Positions 47,420 through 59,373 of a DNA stretch of 64,000 bases are shown piece after piece. The translations under genes were made by a program, and so were the position numbers. The DNA lies in contig JAGPNK010000007.1 of assembly GCA_020746835.1 (NCBI GenBank), positions 1,054,001 through 1,118,000 on the forward strand. The letters run 5' to 3'. A model generated the notes under the pieces. It worked only from the letters and a program-made list of their open reading frames with translations. It was not told the origin of the DNA and made no database searches. The stretch's first letter is position 1; each line of letters starts with the position of its first letter. This stretch comes from Stachybotrys elegans (lineage: Eukaryota > Ascomycota > Sordariomycetes > Hypocreales > Stachybotryaceae).

Positions 47420-50152
47420 TCAAGGTCTTGGCTGCTGTCCTGCATCGGCTGGCTTGCCTCGGAGGTTGATTTGCCCTATCCGTGATACAATGTTGCTGCC
47501 CACGGCATCGACGGCTCCGCGAGGTGAGGACAAGGTTGGTCCCTCAGGTGCTGTCTCCTGTACTCGGAAGAGCTTGATGGCGGTGCCCGACCATATGTTC
47601 ATTGTGCCCCTTGCAACCTGCATCTCGCTGGTAAATGCAATGCTCCACAAGAGTGATTCGTACCATCCAAGTGCAAGCTCAGACCATTCAAACGAGTGCA
47701 CTCGCTCGGGGGAAGGCTCGATCCCTACCAGGTCAAATCCTTGGATCTGTCGCAGCACATCGGCTGACGCAGAATCCCGAACCACTGCTTGGCGAGGCAG
47801 CAGAGCCGATACCTGCTCTATCACAGCTAGAACTGTATGCAGTGGCAGCTCAGGCAGCCATGTATCGATCCATTCCGCAGAAGGCTCAAATGCGCCGTTG
47901 GGATTCGGGCTGGTTACGGAATATGCGCCAAGGCTCGTCGTACTGTTCTGTCGGGAGAAGGACATGCTGCCTGCGGGCATCTTGCCGCGCGCCTTCTCCG
48001 ACATTCCTCGTAGCTGGACTGGCACGGCATCTTCTGCATTGACAGTAGATGATGCTTGCGACGGGGAGTGGGTTTCGCTTGTTGTGGAGCGGGCTGGTGT
48101 GGGCTGGTGATCCTCATCGCTGTCATCCTCGTCATCTCCGATTGCGAAGGCTCCATCCTCCGGCACCTCCTCCAGCGTCGTGCTGCGTGAGACAGCAGTG
48201 GTCGGACTACGCACACTTTCCACGGAGCTTCTGACTGACGCAGTGTCAAAGGGGTCAAGCGAGCCGCTGCCGTCTTTTCTCTTCCACTTGATTCGCTCCA
48301 TCTCCTCGCGGCCGCTCTCGAGCGTGAAAGTACGTAATGCTTCAATGCGCTTCTTGCTCTTCACAATCGCCAGGACCAGCTCGGGGTTCTTGCGAAACTT
48401 GTGCTCAATAATTGAGCTGATAGATTCCAGCAGAGAGTGTAGCAGGGCGTGATTTCCCTCATTGGCAAAGAGGAACGAGGGTGATGACATGGATGTGAAC
48501 AGCTGCATCAGTTGGGAGCTTCCTGTGCTGCCGAGGCCTTCAATGTGTGGCGCGATGTTGCTGATGACGGCCAGAAGAGCTGGGTATATTGCCGTCAACT
48601 TCCCTTGACTGGTTGTAATCAAGGTGTAGATGGAGTGAATCAGGAAGTCGACATATGAGCCCCTGAACCCATTGATTCTGATGGATGCAGGCAGACTATC
48701 TTGGCCCTCGAACGGTTTGTTCAAATGTATGCCGAAGTTGGGCTCCACGCTCATGGTCTGCAACAAGAATGCACACATCCGCACGACACCTTGCTTCGAG
48801 GCTTCGGCTTTGTACTCGGAGGCGTAGAAGAGCGCTAGGACAACAAAATCATGGGCCCTGTCAGTGTCGATGATAAACGATCGGAACCTCTTATTGCATT
48901 GAATGATTTCCCAGAAGAGCATGAGCATCTCTGGCGCCAAGGTATCTGCGGATTGAGACCCAGGAAGATAGGAGGATTTATCCTGTAGAGGCTGGTTGAG
49001 AATTCTTGTCATGCCATCGACGAGGAACTGGAAGTCTTGAGGACGATGGAGCCGGCCCAAGAAATGACGAAAGTAATTTTTCTGGGACGAAGCCGGCGTA
49101 TTCTCCGGAATGGGGTAGAGAAGCAGCGACAGCAGGAATTGGAGAGAATACGTCACAAGTATCTGCTTGGTGTCTTTGAAGACGAGTGTGTTGTACGGCA
49201 CACGCCAACTGGCAGGGCTGTACTTCAGGGTCTGCGCAGCGCGTCAGTTTTCGAAACACTTTCTCGCGGGTGGTAGGGTTGACGTACAGTATTCAGAAGA
49301 GAGCATAGCAAGGACAAGACAATTTGCTTATCCGCGCATGTGCATAGCTGAGTGAGCGTCCGCACACCTCTCTTGGGCAAGGCTGTCGGTGTCATGTACA
49401 TGCTCTGGCTGGCCATTGTCAGGAGCAGCCTCAGTATCTCGCACCTGTTGCTCTCATATTCCTTGGTGGTGGGCACAGCAGTATTGCATCCGACGCCGCT
49501 CTGCCAAATGGCATATGTAACCTTTGGGCGGCCGTTGGGCTGGCGAGGAATTGTCAGGTCCGAGAAGAACAGGAGATCTACCAACGTCTCGATGAGTTCC
49601 TCGGCGAGTGGCTTGGCATCTTCAAAATCTTCAGGGTTATGAGTCGGGCTGAATAGCTCCTCGTGGGCTTCGTCGAAAAGAACCTCATTAGCAATGGAGG
49701 CCTTGCGGCTTCGTTTCCTTCGGGCACCCCAAAAGAAGCGCTCCTCCCATGGGCCCAAGCTCTCCTTCTCGTAAAGGTAGGGTAGCAGTCGCGTGAGAAC
49801 CCTGATGCAGTTGAGAGCCTCGGTCTCGGGGGCGAGGTTTGGATCGGGAAAGGAAGGGTGGTGCCGCAGGTTGAACAGACGGGATGTGACGGCGAGGATG
49901 AGGGTCTCAATGTTCTCCAAGGCCTGATCACGGGTTCGGCGAATGTCGGCAGGGGCGAAGAGGCTGAAGATATCCTCTGATGATTCGGGCAGTTCCCAAA
50001 ACTGGGCACATGTTAGCAACGGGCAGCTGTGGACAGCAAGTCAAGATGCGACGCACCGATGTCCAGTAAGGGTCATCTGCTGGAATGTGTCGCTCCTCCG
50101 ACAGCCTGAAGATGCCGCGCTTGAACACAATCTTTGAATCGCTTGCACCCAT
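47420..50152 (-). CDS. HID1: Hid1 family protein (Golgi trafficking; S. pombe Ftp105-like)
   Basis: Hid1 proteins act in Golgi/dense-core vesicle trafficking in animals; the fission yeast relative Ftp105 anchors a deubiquitinase at the Golgi. Exons 50152-50057, 50001-49288 and 49231-47420, with introns of 55 and 56 nt, encode 873 aa. The N-terminus MGASDSKIVFKRG has Gly2 and Ser5, a good N-myristoylation site as in animal HID1. Characteristic stretches are DDPYWTS-FWELPESSEDIF, LNCIRVLTRLLPYLYE, VPYNTLVFKDTKQILV and SYVDFLIHSIYTLI. A Ser/Thr/Asp-rich disordered insert lies at about residues 590-690. The C-terminal WTIAF-like SLLWSIAFTSEMQVA region ends in a short polar tail. Confidence 0.92.
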
Positions 50153-50543
50153 TGCTGCGGCTAGGAGCTCCTGTGTCGGAGCAGACAGATGCGGGCGACG
50201 CAGGAAGCCAAGGTGTTAGTATTGATATGACGAGTCTATGAACGTCAGCGTTGGGAGGTCAAGTCGATATCATTCAAGTGGGTACGACGACAACCTTGAG
50301 GCAAGGCCAAGTGGGCAGGCAAGGAAGTGTGCATACTTGTGGTCCGGGGTATGACTGGGACCACTAGCATTTGAACCGGAGTATTGCCGAAAGCAATGCT
50401 TATCGATAACATATGTTCCTGAAGCATGGCGCAAAAATTTGGCCATGGCTTAAGCTCAATCGAGGAGACGAGCGCGCATCCTCGTCACAACTTCTCTGCA
50501 GCGCGCAGCTGTGTACAAAGCCGGGGCTTCAACTATCCGCAGA
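50153..50543. other. divergent HID1-PET127 promoter
   Basis: 391 bp between divergent start codons. No distinctive motif was recognised. Confidence 0.4.
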
Positions 50544-53327
50544 ATGCTCCGCCATCGGATCTCCCGTGAACCATTGACACGGGTTGTCGCTCCTACAATC
50601 GACTGCATGAGGCCCCCCTCCGCGCCTCTCAACGTTGCCCTGGCCACTCGACAATGTCTCAACCTCACATCTCGGCCCGCTTCCTTGGGCTTCTCAACGA
50701 GTGCCAGCTATAACTTGAAGAGAAGAAGGACACGAAGCCAGAAGCTTAACCGAAAGGATGAAGCAAGTCTCGAGGATACTGCGGCAGATGTGAAAACCAC
50801 GTCGGCGCCAGAGTCGACAAACGAGCCGGAAAAGAACTGGTTGAATGCCAGCGGCGCAGGGGCATGGAGCTCACTGGCAGCTTCACTACAGGCCGCTTCG
50901 ACCGAAGTCAACCCGAGCCAGAGCCAGGAGAACACCCAGAACCATTTGGCGACTAAGGAGGCGCTCACGCAACGGATCCAGCAACAGATTCAGCAACAGG
51001 CTCAGCAGCAGTTCCAGCAGCCTTGGTTAAAGGCTACGGGCTCACATATAAAAAAGAATAAAGGCTTGGAAAATGCCCGTTGGCGCCGTAGACGGGAATC
51101 AAGAAAATGGCCGGCTATTGATGCCGGACAGTTAAAGCTTGAGCCGCTCCAGGAAGACGCAAAACTCGACATCCCTTCATTACAATACAATTTGGACCGG
51201 GTTCTGTTTAACCCAGGCCCATATCATCTGCAAGATCCCCGCTCCCGAGTCTACAACTTTGATCCGTATCTTGCCACCATCATGCCGGTGCATGAATTCG
51301 ATTTCGACGCAATCAAAGGCTTCGTCACGTCTTCGAAAGACAAGAAGCTGCGAGAGATGGCTGCCCGAGAAGGCATCAAGTACTGCGGTTCAACTTCTAG
51401 CATGACTGGTCTACTTTCTCAGCTTCACTTTCTGTTGTCGTCTTGGAGACTACCTGAGTTTCGATACATCAGCCGTCAGCTGATACCAGAGTCGGACAAC
51501 TATACCCTAATCACTCGTGTACCAGCAGCAGCATTTGTTCACCATCACGACGGCTTTTATGCGATCGACTCGGATAAAGAACACGACACGGACACGGTTC
51601 TAAGTTCTCTTGGACAATCAATGGAGAGGCTCCTGACCCTGCCAAAAGAACAATTCGAAAAGTATCGACGATCGAAATCGCACATGATTACCGAGGAGGA
51701 GAAGAACTCACAAGAAGCCTACCATTACACCAAACTGGGTGATTTCTTGATGCGATCCCAGCTCGATGCCAAGGACCCTCGTGTTCCTGGTACGGGCGTC
51801 TTTGATCTGAAAACCAGAGCTGTGCTCGCCGTGCGAATGTCGTCACAAGCGCCCGAGTCAGGCGCTGGCTACGAGATTCGAGAACGCGTGGGTCAGTGGG
51901 AGTCGTTTGAGCGCGAATACTACGACATGGTGCGGTCTGCTTTCCTCAAGTACTCACTGCAGGTACGCATGGGGCGCATGGATGGCATATTTGTTGCTTT
52001 TCACAACACGCAGCGCATCTTTGGCTTCCAGTACATTAGTCTTCAGGAGATGGACGAAGCCATTCACGGCACGTCTTGCACCGAGTATGGAGACGCAGAG
52101 TTCAAAACCAGCATAACGCTTCTGAACGAGCTGCTCAACCGAGCCACCAAACGATTTCCTGGCAAGACATTACGCATTCACCTAGAAGCCCAGACTGGCA
52201 GGGCCTGCTTCTTTGCCGAACCCGTATCAGACAAAGCAATGGAAGATATTCAACAGCGCGCCAACAAGGCCTTCGAGAGTAAGGCAAAACAGCTTGTCGG
52301 TAGGAACAACGCGGACACGAGTGCAACAGGCGCAGAAGCTGCCGAAGCTCGGACGGAACCACGAAAGAGCGCTCTGGACCTTTTGAATCGCGGGATGGAA
52401 GGTGGAGGATCTTTAACAACTGCTCAGAACGACACCTGGCTGAACCTGGTTGCCAAGGTTAAGGAAATGTTGAATGAGCGGCATGGTATATCTCTGGTCA
52501 GTGCAGCTGCCAAGTTGGCCTTGCGTCAAGATGAGTCTTTGGTTGGAAGTCTGCCAGTTGAGCGTGAATACCATCTCGAAACTCTGGTGGAGGCGCTGAC
52601 CATGGCCGCCCGAGGCAACGAGAGTTCCGCTGAGGAGATGCCGGGTAACGACATCAAGCCAGCCGATGAACCTGCGGAGCCTGCCGAATCGGAGTTTTTT
52701 GAAAGCGAAGTCGTTAACGGTGCTGCGGATGGTTCTGAGACTGCGGAGTCTGGGGTGGCCGATCTGAGTATGGAGGAGGCTGATGCAGAGGCCGATGAAA
52801 TCGACATGGCTGAGTTTGAACGGGGGTTCCGAGCCGACATCGAGTCTCTCGCCGACCTCATATCTCAGATGAACAGCGTTGCCAACGAGCCCGCTCAACC
52901 TGGGACTCCGGATATCGATGCGAAGGCCGATGCAGACAAGAAGGTTGATGCAGAGACCAAGACCGAAACGGAAGGGGAGCGTATGGGTCTAATAGTTCAC
53001 GTCTTGCACGAATTCGACGGCGAGATTGTGGAGCGGCCCGAGTTCCCCAAAACAGCAGATGCCTCTATGAAAGCCAAGGGATGGAAAGTCCGTTACAAGA
53101 TTGAGGACATGGGCGCATCTGATCTCGAAACCACCTACGGCCTATTGAAGAAGAAACGGAAGGCGGTCCTGGGCTTCTCCGACAGCCCCGACTCGCGCAG
53201 GCACTTTGTCAAGAACTTACAACAACTAAGCGAAGAGGGAAAGAAATTCCGAGAGAAGCGAACCAAAGAAGAGGAGGGAAAGCCAGTGTATGGCGCGTGG
53301 GATAAAGATCCCCTGTCCCTAGAGTAG
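50544..53327 (+). CDS. PET127: Pet127 family mitochondrial RNA-processing protein
   Basis: Pet127 is a mitochondrial membrane-associated protein needed for 5' processing and turnover of mitochondrial mRNAs in yeast. A single exon from the first ATG at 50544 gives 927 aa; the frame is open further upstream but only with GTG. The N-terminus is Arg-rich with no acidic residue before Glu9 (MLRHRISREPLTRVVAPT), as in mitochondrial presequences. A Gln-rich stretch lies at about 143-159. The conserved core runs from about residue 200 to 600, with LDRVLFNPGPYHLQDPRSRVYNFD split across two quotes here as NPGPYHLQDP and YNFDPYL, MTGLLSQLHFLLSSWR, GVFDLKTRAVLAVRM, and RMGRMDGIFVAFHNT. An acidic disordered region (about 690-800) precedes a conserved tail. 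Confidence 0.9.
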   Translation: MLRHRISREPLTRVVAPTIDCMRPPSAPLNVALATRQCLNLTSRPASLGFSTSASYNLKRRRTRSQKLNRKDEASLEDTAADVKTTSAPESTNEPEKNWLNASGAGAWSSLAASLQAASTEVNPSQSQENTQNHLATKEALTQRIQQQIQQQAQQQFQQPWLKATGSHIKKNKGLENARWRRRRESRKWPAIDAGQLKLEPLQEDAKLDIPSLQYNLDRVLFNPGPYHLQDPRSRVYNFDPYLATIMPVHEFDFDAIKGFVTSSKDKKLREMAAREGIKYCGSTSSMTGLLSQLHFLLSSWRLPEFRYISRQLIPESDNYTLITRVPAAAFVHHHDGFYAIDSDKEHDTDTVLSSLGQSMERLLTLPKEQFEKYRRSKSHMITEEEKNSQEAYHYTKLGDFLMRSQLDAKDPRVPGTGVFDLKTRAVLAVRMSSQAPESGAGYEIRERVGQWESFEREYYDMVRSAFLKYSLQVRMGRMDGIFVAFHNTQRIFGFQYISLQEMDEAIHGTSCTEYGDAEFKTSITLLNELLNRATKRFPGKTLRIHLEAQTGRACFFAEPVSDKAMEDIQQRANKAFESKAKQLVGRNNADTSATGAEAAEARTEPRKSALDLLNRGMEGGGSLTTAQNDTWLNLVAKVKEMLNERHGISLVSAAAKLALRQDESLVGSLPVEREYHLETLVEALTMAARGNESSAEEMPGNDIKPADEPAEPAESEFFESEVVNGAADGSETAESGVADLSMEEADAEADEIDMAEFERGFRADIESLADLISQMNSVANEPAQPGTPDIDAKADADKKVDAETKTETEGERMGLIVHVLHEFDGEIVERPEFPKTADASMKAKGWKVRYKIEDMGASDLETTYGLLKKKRKAVLGFSDSPDSRRHFVKNLQQLSEEGKKFREKRTKEEEGKPVYGAWDKDPLSLE

Positions 53328-53939
53328 AAGGAGGATGGTTGTTGAGGAAAATTCGGAGAGCACATGTAAACCATATGTATCATTTTTTGTATGAATAGAG
53401 CGAGGGGCAGGGGGCTGTGTTGATATGGCATTAAGAACTTAAGGGTCAGTGTACAGTAGATGATGCAAATGCATCTATCTGGGCGGCAAGGCATGGGCGG
53501 CGGTTTGGGCACATTCGTCCTCTATTAATTAGCTATGGCGAAACTCCGAATTACGAACAACCAGCATTAACAGCACCTGCTCCCGTATTGCTGTTTTGCC
53601 AACTTGGGCATAACCGAAATATTTACTTTCCTAAGTACGGTTGTGTGGGACGGTGGCACATGAGACACTATTGCATGGATGGCGTAGCAAAACGTACCTA
53701 TTGGTCACTACACACAATACGTCACAGAGAAGCGCTCGGTATGTCCGGCGATCGGACCGTCCAACGTCTGTCTGACATTGCCTGAGTCGCGACCGCACCC
53801 ATTCGTCTCCCGCAAGGAAAAGAAAGTGCCAACTCGCATTCGTTGAGGGGAAGGGGACCAAAAGAGAGAGAAGAAAAAAAAACCTAGAAAGGAAAACCCT
53901 TCCACCTTAACATGCGTGGCATCTCAATGCATTGAAGCG
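53328..53939. other. intergenic upstream of the sphingomyelinase-like gene, with a uORF
   Basis: No gene is seen. Near its end, ATG 53912 opens a seven-residue uORF (MRGISMH) that stops at 53935, four bases before the main start at 53940. A long purine-rich tract lies at about 53866-53890. Confidence 0.5.
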
Positions 53940-56073
53940 ATGCATGCACAATCGTGGCTTCGACTTGGTTTGGCTGCTGCCGTCGCCTTACCGGTGGCTG
54001 TTGGCAAGCCAGACTCTTTTTCTTCTTCTGCTCTCAATCTGCTCCAAAGCTTGCTCCCCCAGCGCTGGCTCGGCACCGGGTCGGAGCATGAGCTGGATGC
54101 GGCAAGCTGCAGTCGCTGTCTGGTAGGTGCATGTTCGCATGCTGCCCGTGATATCTGCTAACCGCCGTGCCAGGCCACCTTGCTTTCGCTCAAGAGCGTC
54201 GCTGCGCTTGGCGACAAGCCCTTTATCGATGCACTCACGAGAAGCTGCGTAATCTCAAAGGTACAAGAAGACACTAGCATCTGCCAAAAGACCTCATCCC
54301 GACGCTTACCGCGTGGCATAGACACAAGATCCTGAAGTATGTCGCGGTGCTCTGGAACTCGAAGGGCCTATTCTGGCCGCCGCCATCCGCAACATGGTGA
54401 TTGGGTCCAAGACGTCCAAACTATTCTGTGCCGGCATCTTGGGCTCATGCGACTATCCTGAGGTGGAGGAATGGTCTGTTCCTTTTCCTTCGGAGAAGCC
54501 ATCCCGGGGAAGACCCTCGCCCAGCGGGAAACAGCCCCTCAAGGTGGTTCACTTCTCTGACGTGCATATTGACCCTCAATACACCGAGGGCACAAATACA
54601 CACTGTGGCAAGCCCATATGCTGTCGGTATGTATCTTTCACATGACTTGCACTCGCCTTGTGCACGCCCACCTCAAGTAGCTGACCTACCGATAGTCCCT
54701 ATACGGATGCCGATGAGCCCGGCAATAACGATTCGCCTGCTGGCCCGTATGGAGACCATAATTGCGACTCGCCTATGTCGCTAGAGGCAAGCATGTACCA
54801 GGCCATCAAGAAGACGGTCCCTGATGCCGCCTTTGCCATATTTACGGGTGACGTGGTTGACCATGCAGTATGGGCCACGACCCAGCCGTCCAACAAGGAT
54901 GCAAGTAGGTTTTCCGATCAACCGCTCCGTTCTCCCTTGAGTAGTTGTTGACGATGTTCCTCAGTCTCACACGCCTATGAGAATATGGCCCGGTCCCTAG
55001 GATTGGTGTATGGCACAGCAGGCAACCATGAGGCACACCCCACGAATGCATACCAACCAGTCTCCGTCGGAGATACCGCGCAATGGATATACGACTTGCT
55101 CTCGGAACAGTGGTCTCGCTGGATCAGCGAGAAAGAGTCTGCTGTCGCTGAACGACTCGGCATGTACTCAGCCAAGTACCCCAACGGCAATCTCCGCATC
55201 ATCTCGCTCAACACCAACATGTTTTATCGCCAGAACTTCTGGCTATACCAGCGGGAGATGATACGAGATCCCAACAACTATATTGCTTGGCTGGTGAAGG
55301 AACTGGATTCGGCAGAAAAGGCTGGAGAGAATGTCTATCTCATCGGGCACATGTCCATTGGAGACAAGAATACGTTCCACGACGCTTCCAACTACCTGGA
55401 CCAAATCGTTAATCGATACTCGGCCACCATTGCAGGCATGTTCTTCGGGCACACGCACAGAGACGAGTTTCAAATTACATATTCCGACTATGGCGATCGG
55501 TCGTATCCGAACGCCAGGATTGCATCGTACATCGGCCCATCGCTGACACCAACATCGGGAATGCCGTCGTTCCGCGTCTACGATATCGACCCGGTCACCT
55601 TTGGAGTGCTAGATTTCACAGTCTACAGCGCAGATATGCGAGACAAGGCCTTCCAGACAACAGGCCCTGTGTGGAAGAAGTACTACTCAGCCAAGGAGGT
55701 GTATGGACCCGTGGTCAGCCCACCGGTCAAGGACGCCACGGCAGAGTTGACGGCTGGGTTCTGGCACAACGTCACCGCGGTCATGGAGACGAACCCTTCT
55801 GTTTTTGAGGCTTTCATGGCTCGCAAGAGCCGAGGATGGCTGAGGGAACACTGCGAAGACGGGTGCAAGTCAAACGAAATCTGCCAGCTGCGAGCGGCAC
55901 GGAGCCAGGACAACTGCTTCACGCCCGTAGAAGGCATTCGTGAAGCAAACAGTGAAGGTAGGCATGACCACGATGAGTGCGGGTATTCGGTAGCGGGTGC
56001 AACTCTCGTGTTATTGTTTGCAAACGATGCGCTGATTCAAGATCTGGCATCATGGTCTGTTAATGAGCTCTGA
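53940..56073 (+). CDS. secreted acid sphingomyelinase-like phosphodiesterase
   Basis: The family hydrolyses sphingomyelin or related phosphodiesters outside the cell or in vacuoles using a di-metal centre. Exons 53940-54122, 54174-54260, 54322-54626, 54696-54904 and 54965-56073 encode 630 aa. A signal peptide (about residues 1-22, LRLGLAAAVALPVAVG) is followed by a saposin-B-like Cys-rich region (CSRC...C...FC...C). The metallophosphoesterase motifs are all present: DVH at 170-172, GDVVDH at 243-248, GNHE at 281-284, GHMSIGD around 389-395 and GHTH at 423-426. A Cys-rich C-terminal domain (CEDGCKSNEIC, CF, ECG) ends with a hydrophobic stretch GATLVLLFANDAL. Substrate is inferred from family membership only. 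Confidence 0.9.
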
Positions 56074-57086
56074 GGACAGAATGTACCGTGACAGCAAGTT
56101 TGGATGAGATGGCGTTAGAACAGATTGTATTATACGGAAGGAATTTACAAGCAATAAAAACAGCAATGCTGATTACCTTAGTACTGCTACACATATACTT
56201 GTAGTTTGGTGAAGACAGAAGACCAGCATCATTTCCTGCTTGTCCAGACAAGTTGGTGGCTTTGTCGTTGCCTGAAACAGTGGATAAGTACCTGTACTTC
56301 CAGGCTGGGCGGCAGAGCCCCCTACTTCCTGGAGCGTTTGGGAGATGCGGGGGGGCAGCAAGCAATCCATGGTGGGAGGTACATGCCGACTTACCTCCGC
56401 GAGTGCTGTGCGTAGCATTCAAGCAACGTCTTACAGTGGACAAAAGGTACTAAGACCTCCATCCCCGTCCTCACTAAGTGCCTGGGTTCTTCTCACAACC
56501 GGAGTTGAAGGTAAACACTGAACCACCTCCTCCAATACCCACCCTCGCGAATTGAGCGCTCCATCCGAATTCCAGGCTTTCGCAGACAAGGTACCTTTTG
56601 CTGCAGCGCGCATTGCAGAGGGTGTCTTGCCATAGCGACGTTGATCCGCCTCTGTGCATGCAGCTTGGTCTACGGCCGAGGCTTAAGCCACGGCCCTCGC
56701 TGCTTGACCTGTTGCGCGAGAGGAGCGAGTCTGTGGCCAGCGCTGCTTCGTCATCGTCGGCGACGCTGCAGGTACCTGGACTTCAGCCTGGACCTGGAGA
56801 CGGGGCTACATCATCGCCTCCACCCACAGCGGTCGCAGGCCCGGCAACAGCAGAGCCTGCGCTAGCACCAGCACCAGCTGCTGCTGCGCCAAGCCCGGAC
56901 TTTGGCATTGACATCGACGTAGCTCGTCGAGTACCTCTGCCAAACTCTCCACCGCCAACTCCATCTTCATCAACGCCGTCTCCCTCCCTCCCACGGCCAC
57001 TGTCGCCGTCCTCTGAGAGCTCTGCAACATCCCTACGAGAGCCCCCATCGCACCCTGATTCTTCGCACCATCCTCCCACCCCCAAG
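56074..57086. other. intergenic / 5' region of VMA1 with an open in-frame extension
   Basis: The first 500 bp show nothing gene-like. From ATG 56658 to 57086 a Pro/Ser/Ala-rich frame (143 codons) stays open and is in phase with the VMA1 start codon. It is probably 5'UTR of biased composition. Confidence 0.4.
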
Positions 57087-59373
57087 ATGGCTCCTGTACG
57101 TGTCTTGCCATCCGTCTTTTGTTGTCGCGGCACTCGAGCTTCCCCACTACTCGAATCGCTACAGCCTCTTGCATGCAGCATGATGGAGATGCTAACCGTG
57201 CCTCACAGAAGACTGCCGCCGCCGATGACGACGTCAACCAGCTAGGTAAGCTGTCAATGTCTTCGATTCCTCAGTTTACGTTGAACCGCGTTCTAACTCT
57301 CAGCTAGGCAAGATCTACTCGATCTCTGGGTCAGTTCTCGCCGCGAACCCCCCGCCTTGCCTTCTCGAATTCGACAGCCGATGCTAACCCCGTGCAGCCC
57401 CGTCGTTATCGCCGAGGACATGACCGGTGTTGCCATGTACGAACTTGTAGGTTGTGCCCTCTTGAGTTTCTTTGTCTAGCAACTGACCAGACGGCTCGTA
57501 GGTCCGAGTCAGTCACGACAGACTCGTCGGTGAAGTCATCCGCATCAATGGCGACCAGGCCACTATCCAGGTCTACGAGGAGACCGGTACGTCGCGTCAT
57601 CAATCACTCTCCGCTTAGATGATACCCGAAGCTTACCATGTGGCAGCCGGCGTCATGATTGGCGATCCCGTCGAGCGAACCGGCAAGCCCCTGTCCGTCG
57701 AACTCGGTCCCGGTCTTCTCAACGGTATCTACGATGGTATCCAGCGTCCTCTCGAGGAGATTTCCAAAGTCTCCAAGACCATCTATATCCCTCGTGGTGT
57801 CGCTGTCCCCGCGCTCGACCGACAGAAGAAGTGGGAGTTCACTCCCAAGATGAAGGTCGGCGACCACATCTCGGGTGGTGACGTCTGGGGTACCGTCTTC
57901 GAGAACTCCTTCATCTCGGTCCACAACATCATGCTTCCCCCCCGTGCCCGCGGTACCATCACCAAGATTGCCCCCAAGGGCGAGTACACCGTCGTAGAAA
58001 AGATTCTCGAGGTCGAGTTCGATGGCAAGAAGACCGAGTTCCCCATGATGCAGACATGGCCCGTCCGTGTCCCTCGCCCCTCCACCGAGAAGCTGTCTGC
58101 CGACCAGCCCTTTATCGTCGGTCAACGAGTGCTGGACGCTCTTTTCCCTAGTGTCCAGGGCGGTACCGTCGCCATCCCCGGTGCTTTCGGTTGCGGCAAG
58201 ACTGTCATTAGTCAGTCGGTGTCCAAGTTCTCCAACAGCGACGTCATTGTCTATGTCGGATGCGTAAGTTAGGATGCTGGGCAGTTTCGGCATCAATTTT
58301 TGCTAAAAGCTTCTAGGGCGAGCGTGGAAACGAAATGGCTGAAGTCTTGAAGGATTTCCCTGAGCTCACCATCGACATCGACGGCCGCAAGGAACCCATT
58401 ATGAAGCGCACCACTCTTATTGCCAACACTTCCAACATGCCTGTCGCCGCCCGAGAGGCCTCCATCTACACTGGAATTACAGTGGCCGAGTACTTCCGCG
58501 ACCAGGGTATGAACGTCGCCATGATGGCTGACTCGTCTTCGCGATGGGCCGAAGCGCTGCGAGAACTGTCGGGTCGTCTGGGTGAAATGCCTGCTGATCA
58601 AGGTTTCCCTGCCTACCTTGGTGCCAAGCTTGCCTCTTTCTACGAACGTGCCGGCAAGATCCAGGCCATCGGATCTCCTGAGCGTCAGGGAAGTGTCAGC
58701 ATTGTCGGAGCCGTCAGCCCTCCCGGTGGTGATTTCTCCGACCCTGTCACCACTTCCACGCTGGGTATCGTCCAGGTCTTCTGGGGTTTGGACAAGAAGC
58801 TTGCCCAGCGAAAGCACTTCCCCTCCATCAACACCGGCGTCTCCTACAGCAAGTACACCACCATCCTCGACAAGTTCTACGAGAAGGACTACCCCGAATT
58901 CCCCCGCCTGCGTGATCGCATCAAGCAGCTTCTCTCTGACTCGGAAGAGCTTGACCAGGTCGTGCAGCTCGTCGGAAAGAGTGCGCTGTCGGACCCTGAC
59001 AAGATTACACTCGATATGGCCGCCCTGCTGAAGGAGGATTTCCTGCAGCAGAACGGTTACTCCGACTACGATCAATTCTGCCCCATCTGGAAGACGGAGT
59101 GGATGATGAAGCTCATGGTCGGATTCCACGACGAGGCACAGAAGGCCATTGCTCAGGGTCAGAGCTGGTCCAAGGTCCGTGAGGCCACCAGCGACCTGCA
59201 GGCTCAGCTGCGCCAGCTCAAGTTCGAGGTCCCCACCGATGGACAGGATGTTATTTGCAAGAAGGTCGGTCACGTATTAACCCTTGCCGAAGCTACCCGC
59301 GCTGACACAGTAACAGTACGAGGCTATCCAGCAGAAGATGACGGACAAGTTTGCATCTGTGATGGACGAGTAA
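57087..59373 (+). CDS. VMA1: V-type proton ATPase catalytic subunit A
   Basis: This is the ATP-hydrolysing subunit of the V1 sector, which acidifies vacuoles and endosomes. Eight exons (57087-57095, 57209-57245, 57308-57329, 57398-57446, 57502-57586, 57647-58263, 58317-59264, 59317-59373) encode 607 aa, the same length as Neurospora Vma1 from memory. The first coding exon is 9 nt (MAP) and the third is 22 nt. Walker A GAFGCGKT lies at residues 246-253; [26 protein letters not shown] and [12 protein letters not shown] follow. The last exon encodes [18 protein letters not shown]. No intein is present, and a 53-nt intron splits the YVGC/GERGNE motif. The last intron uses the donor GTCGGT. Confidence 0.96.
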
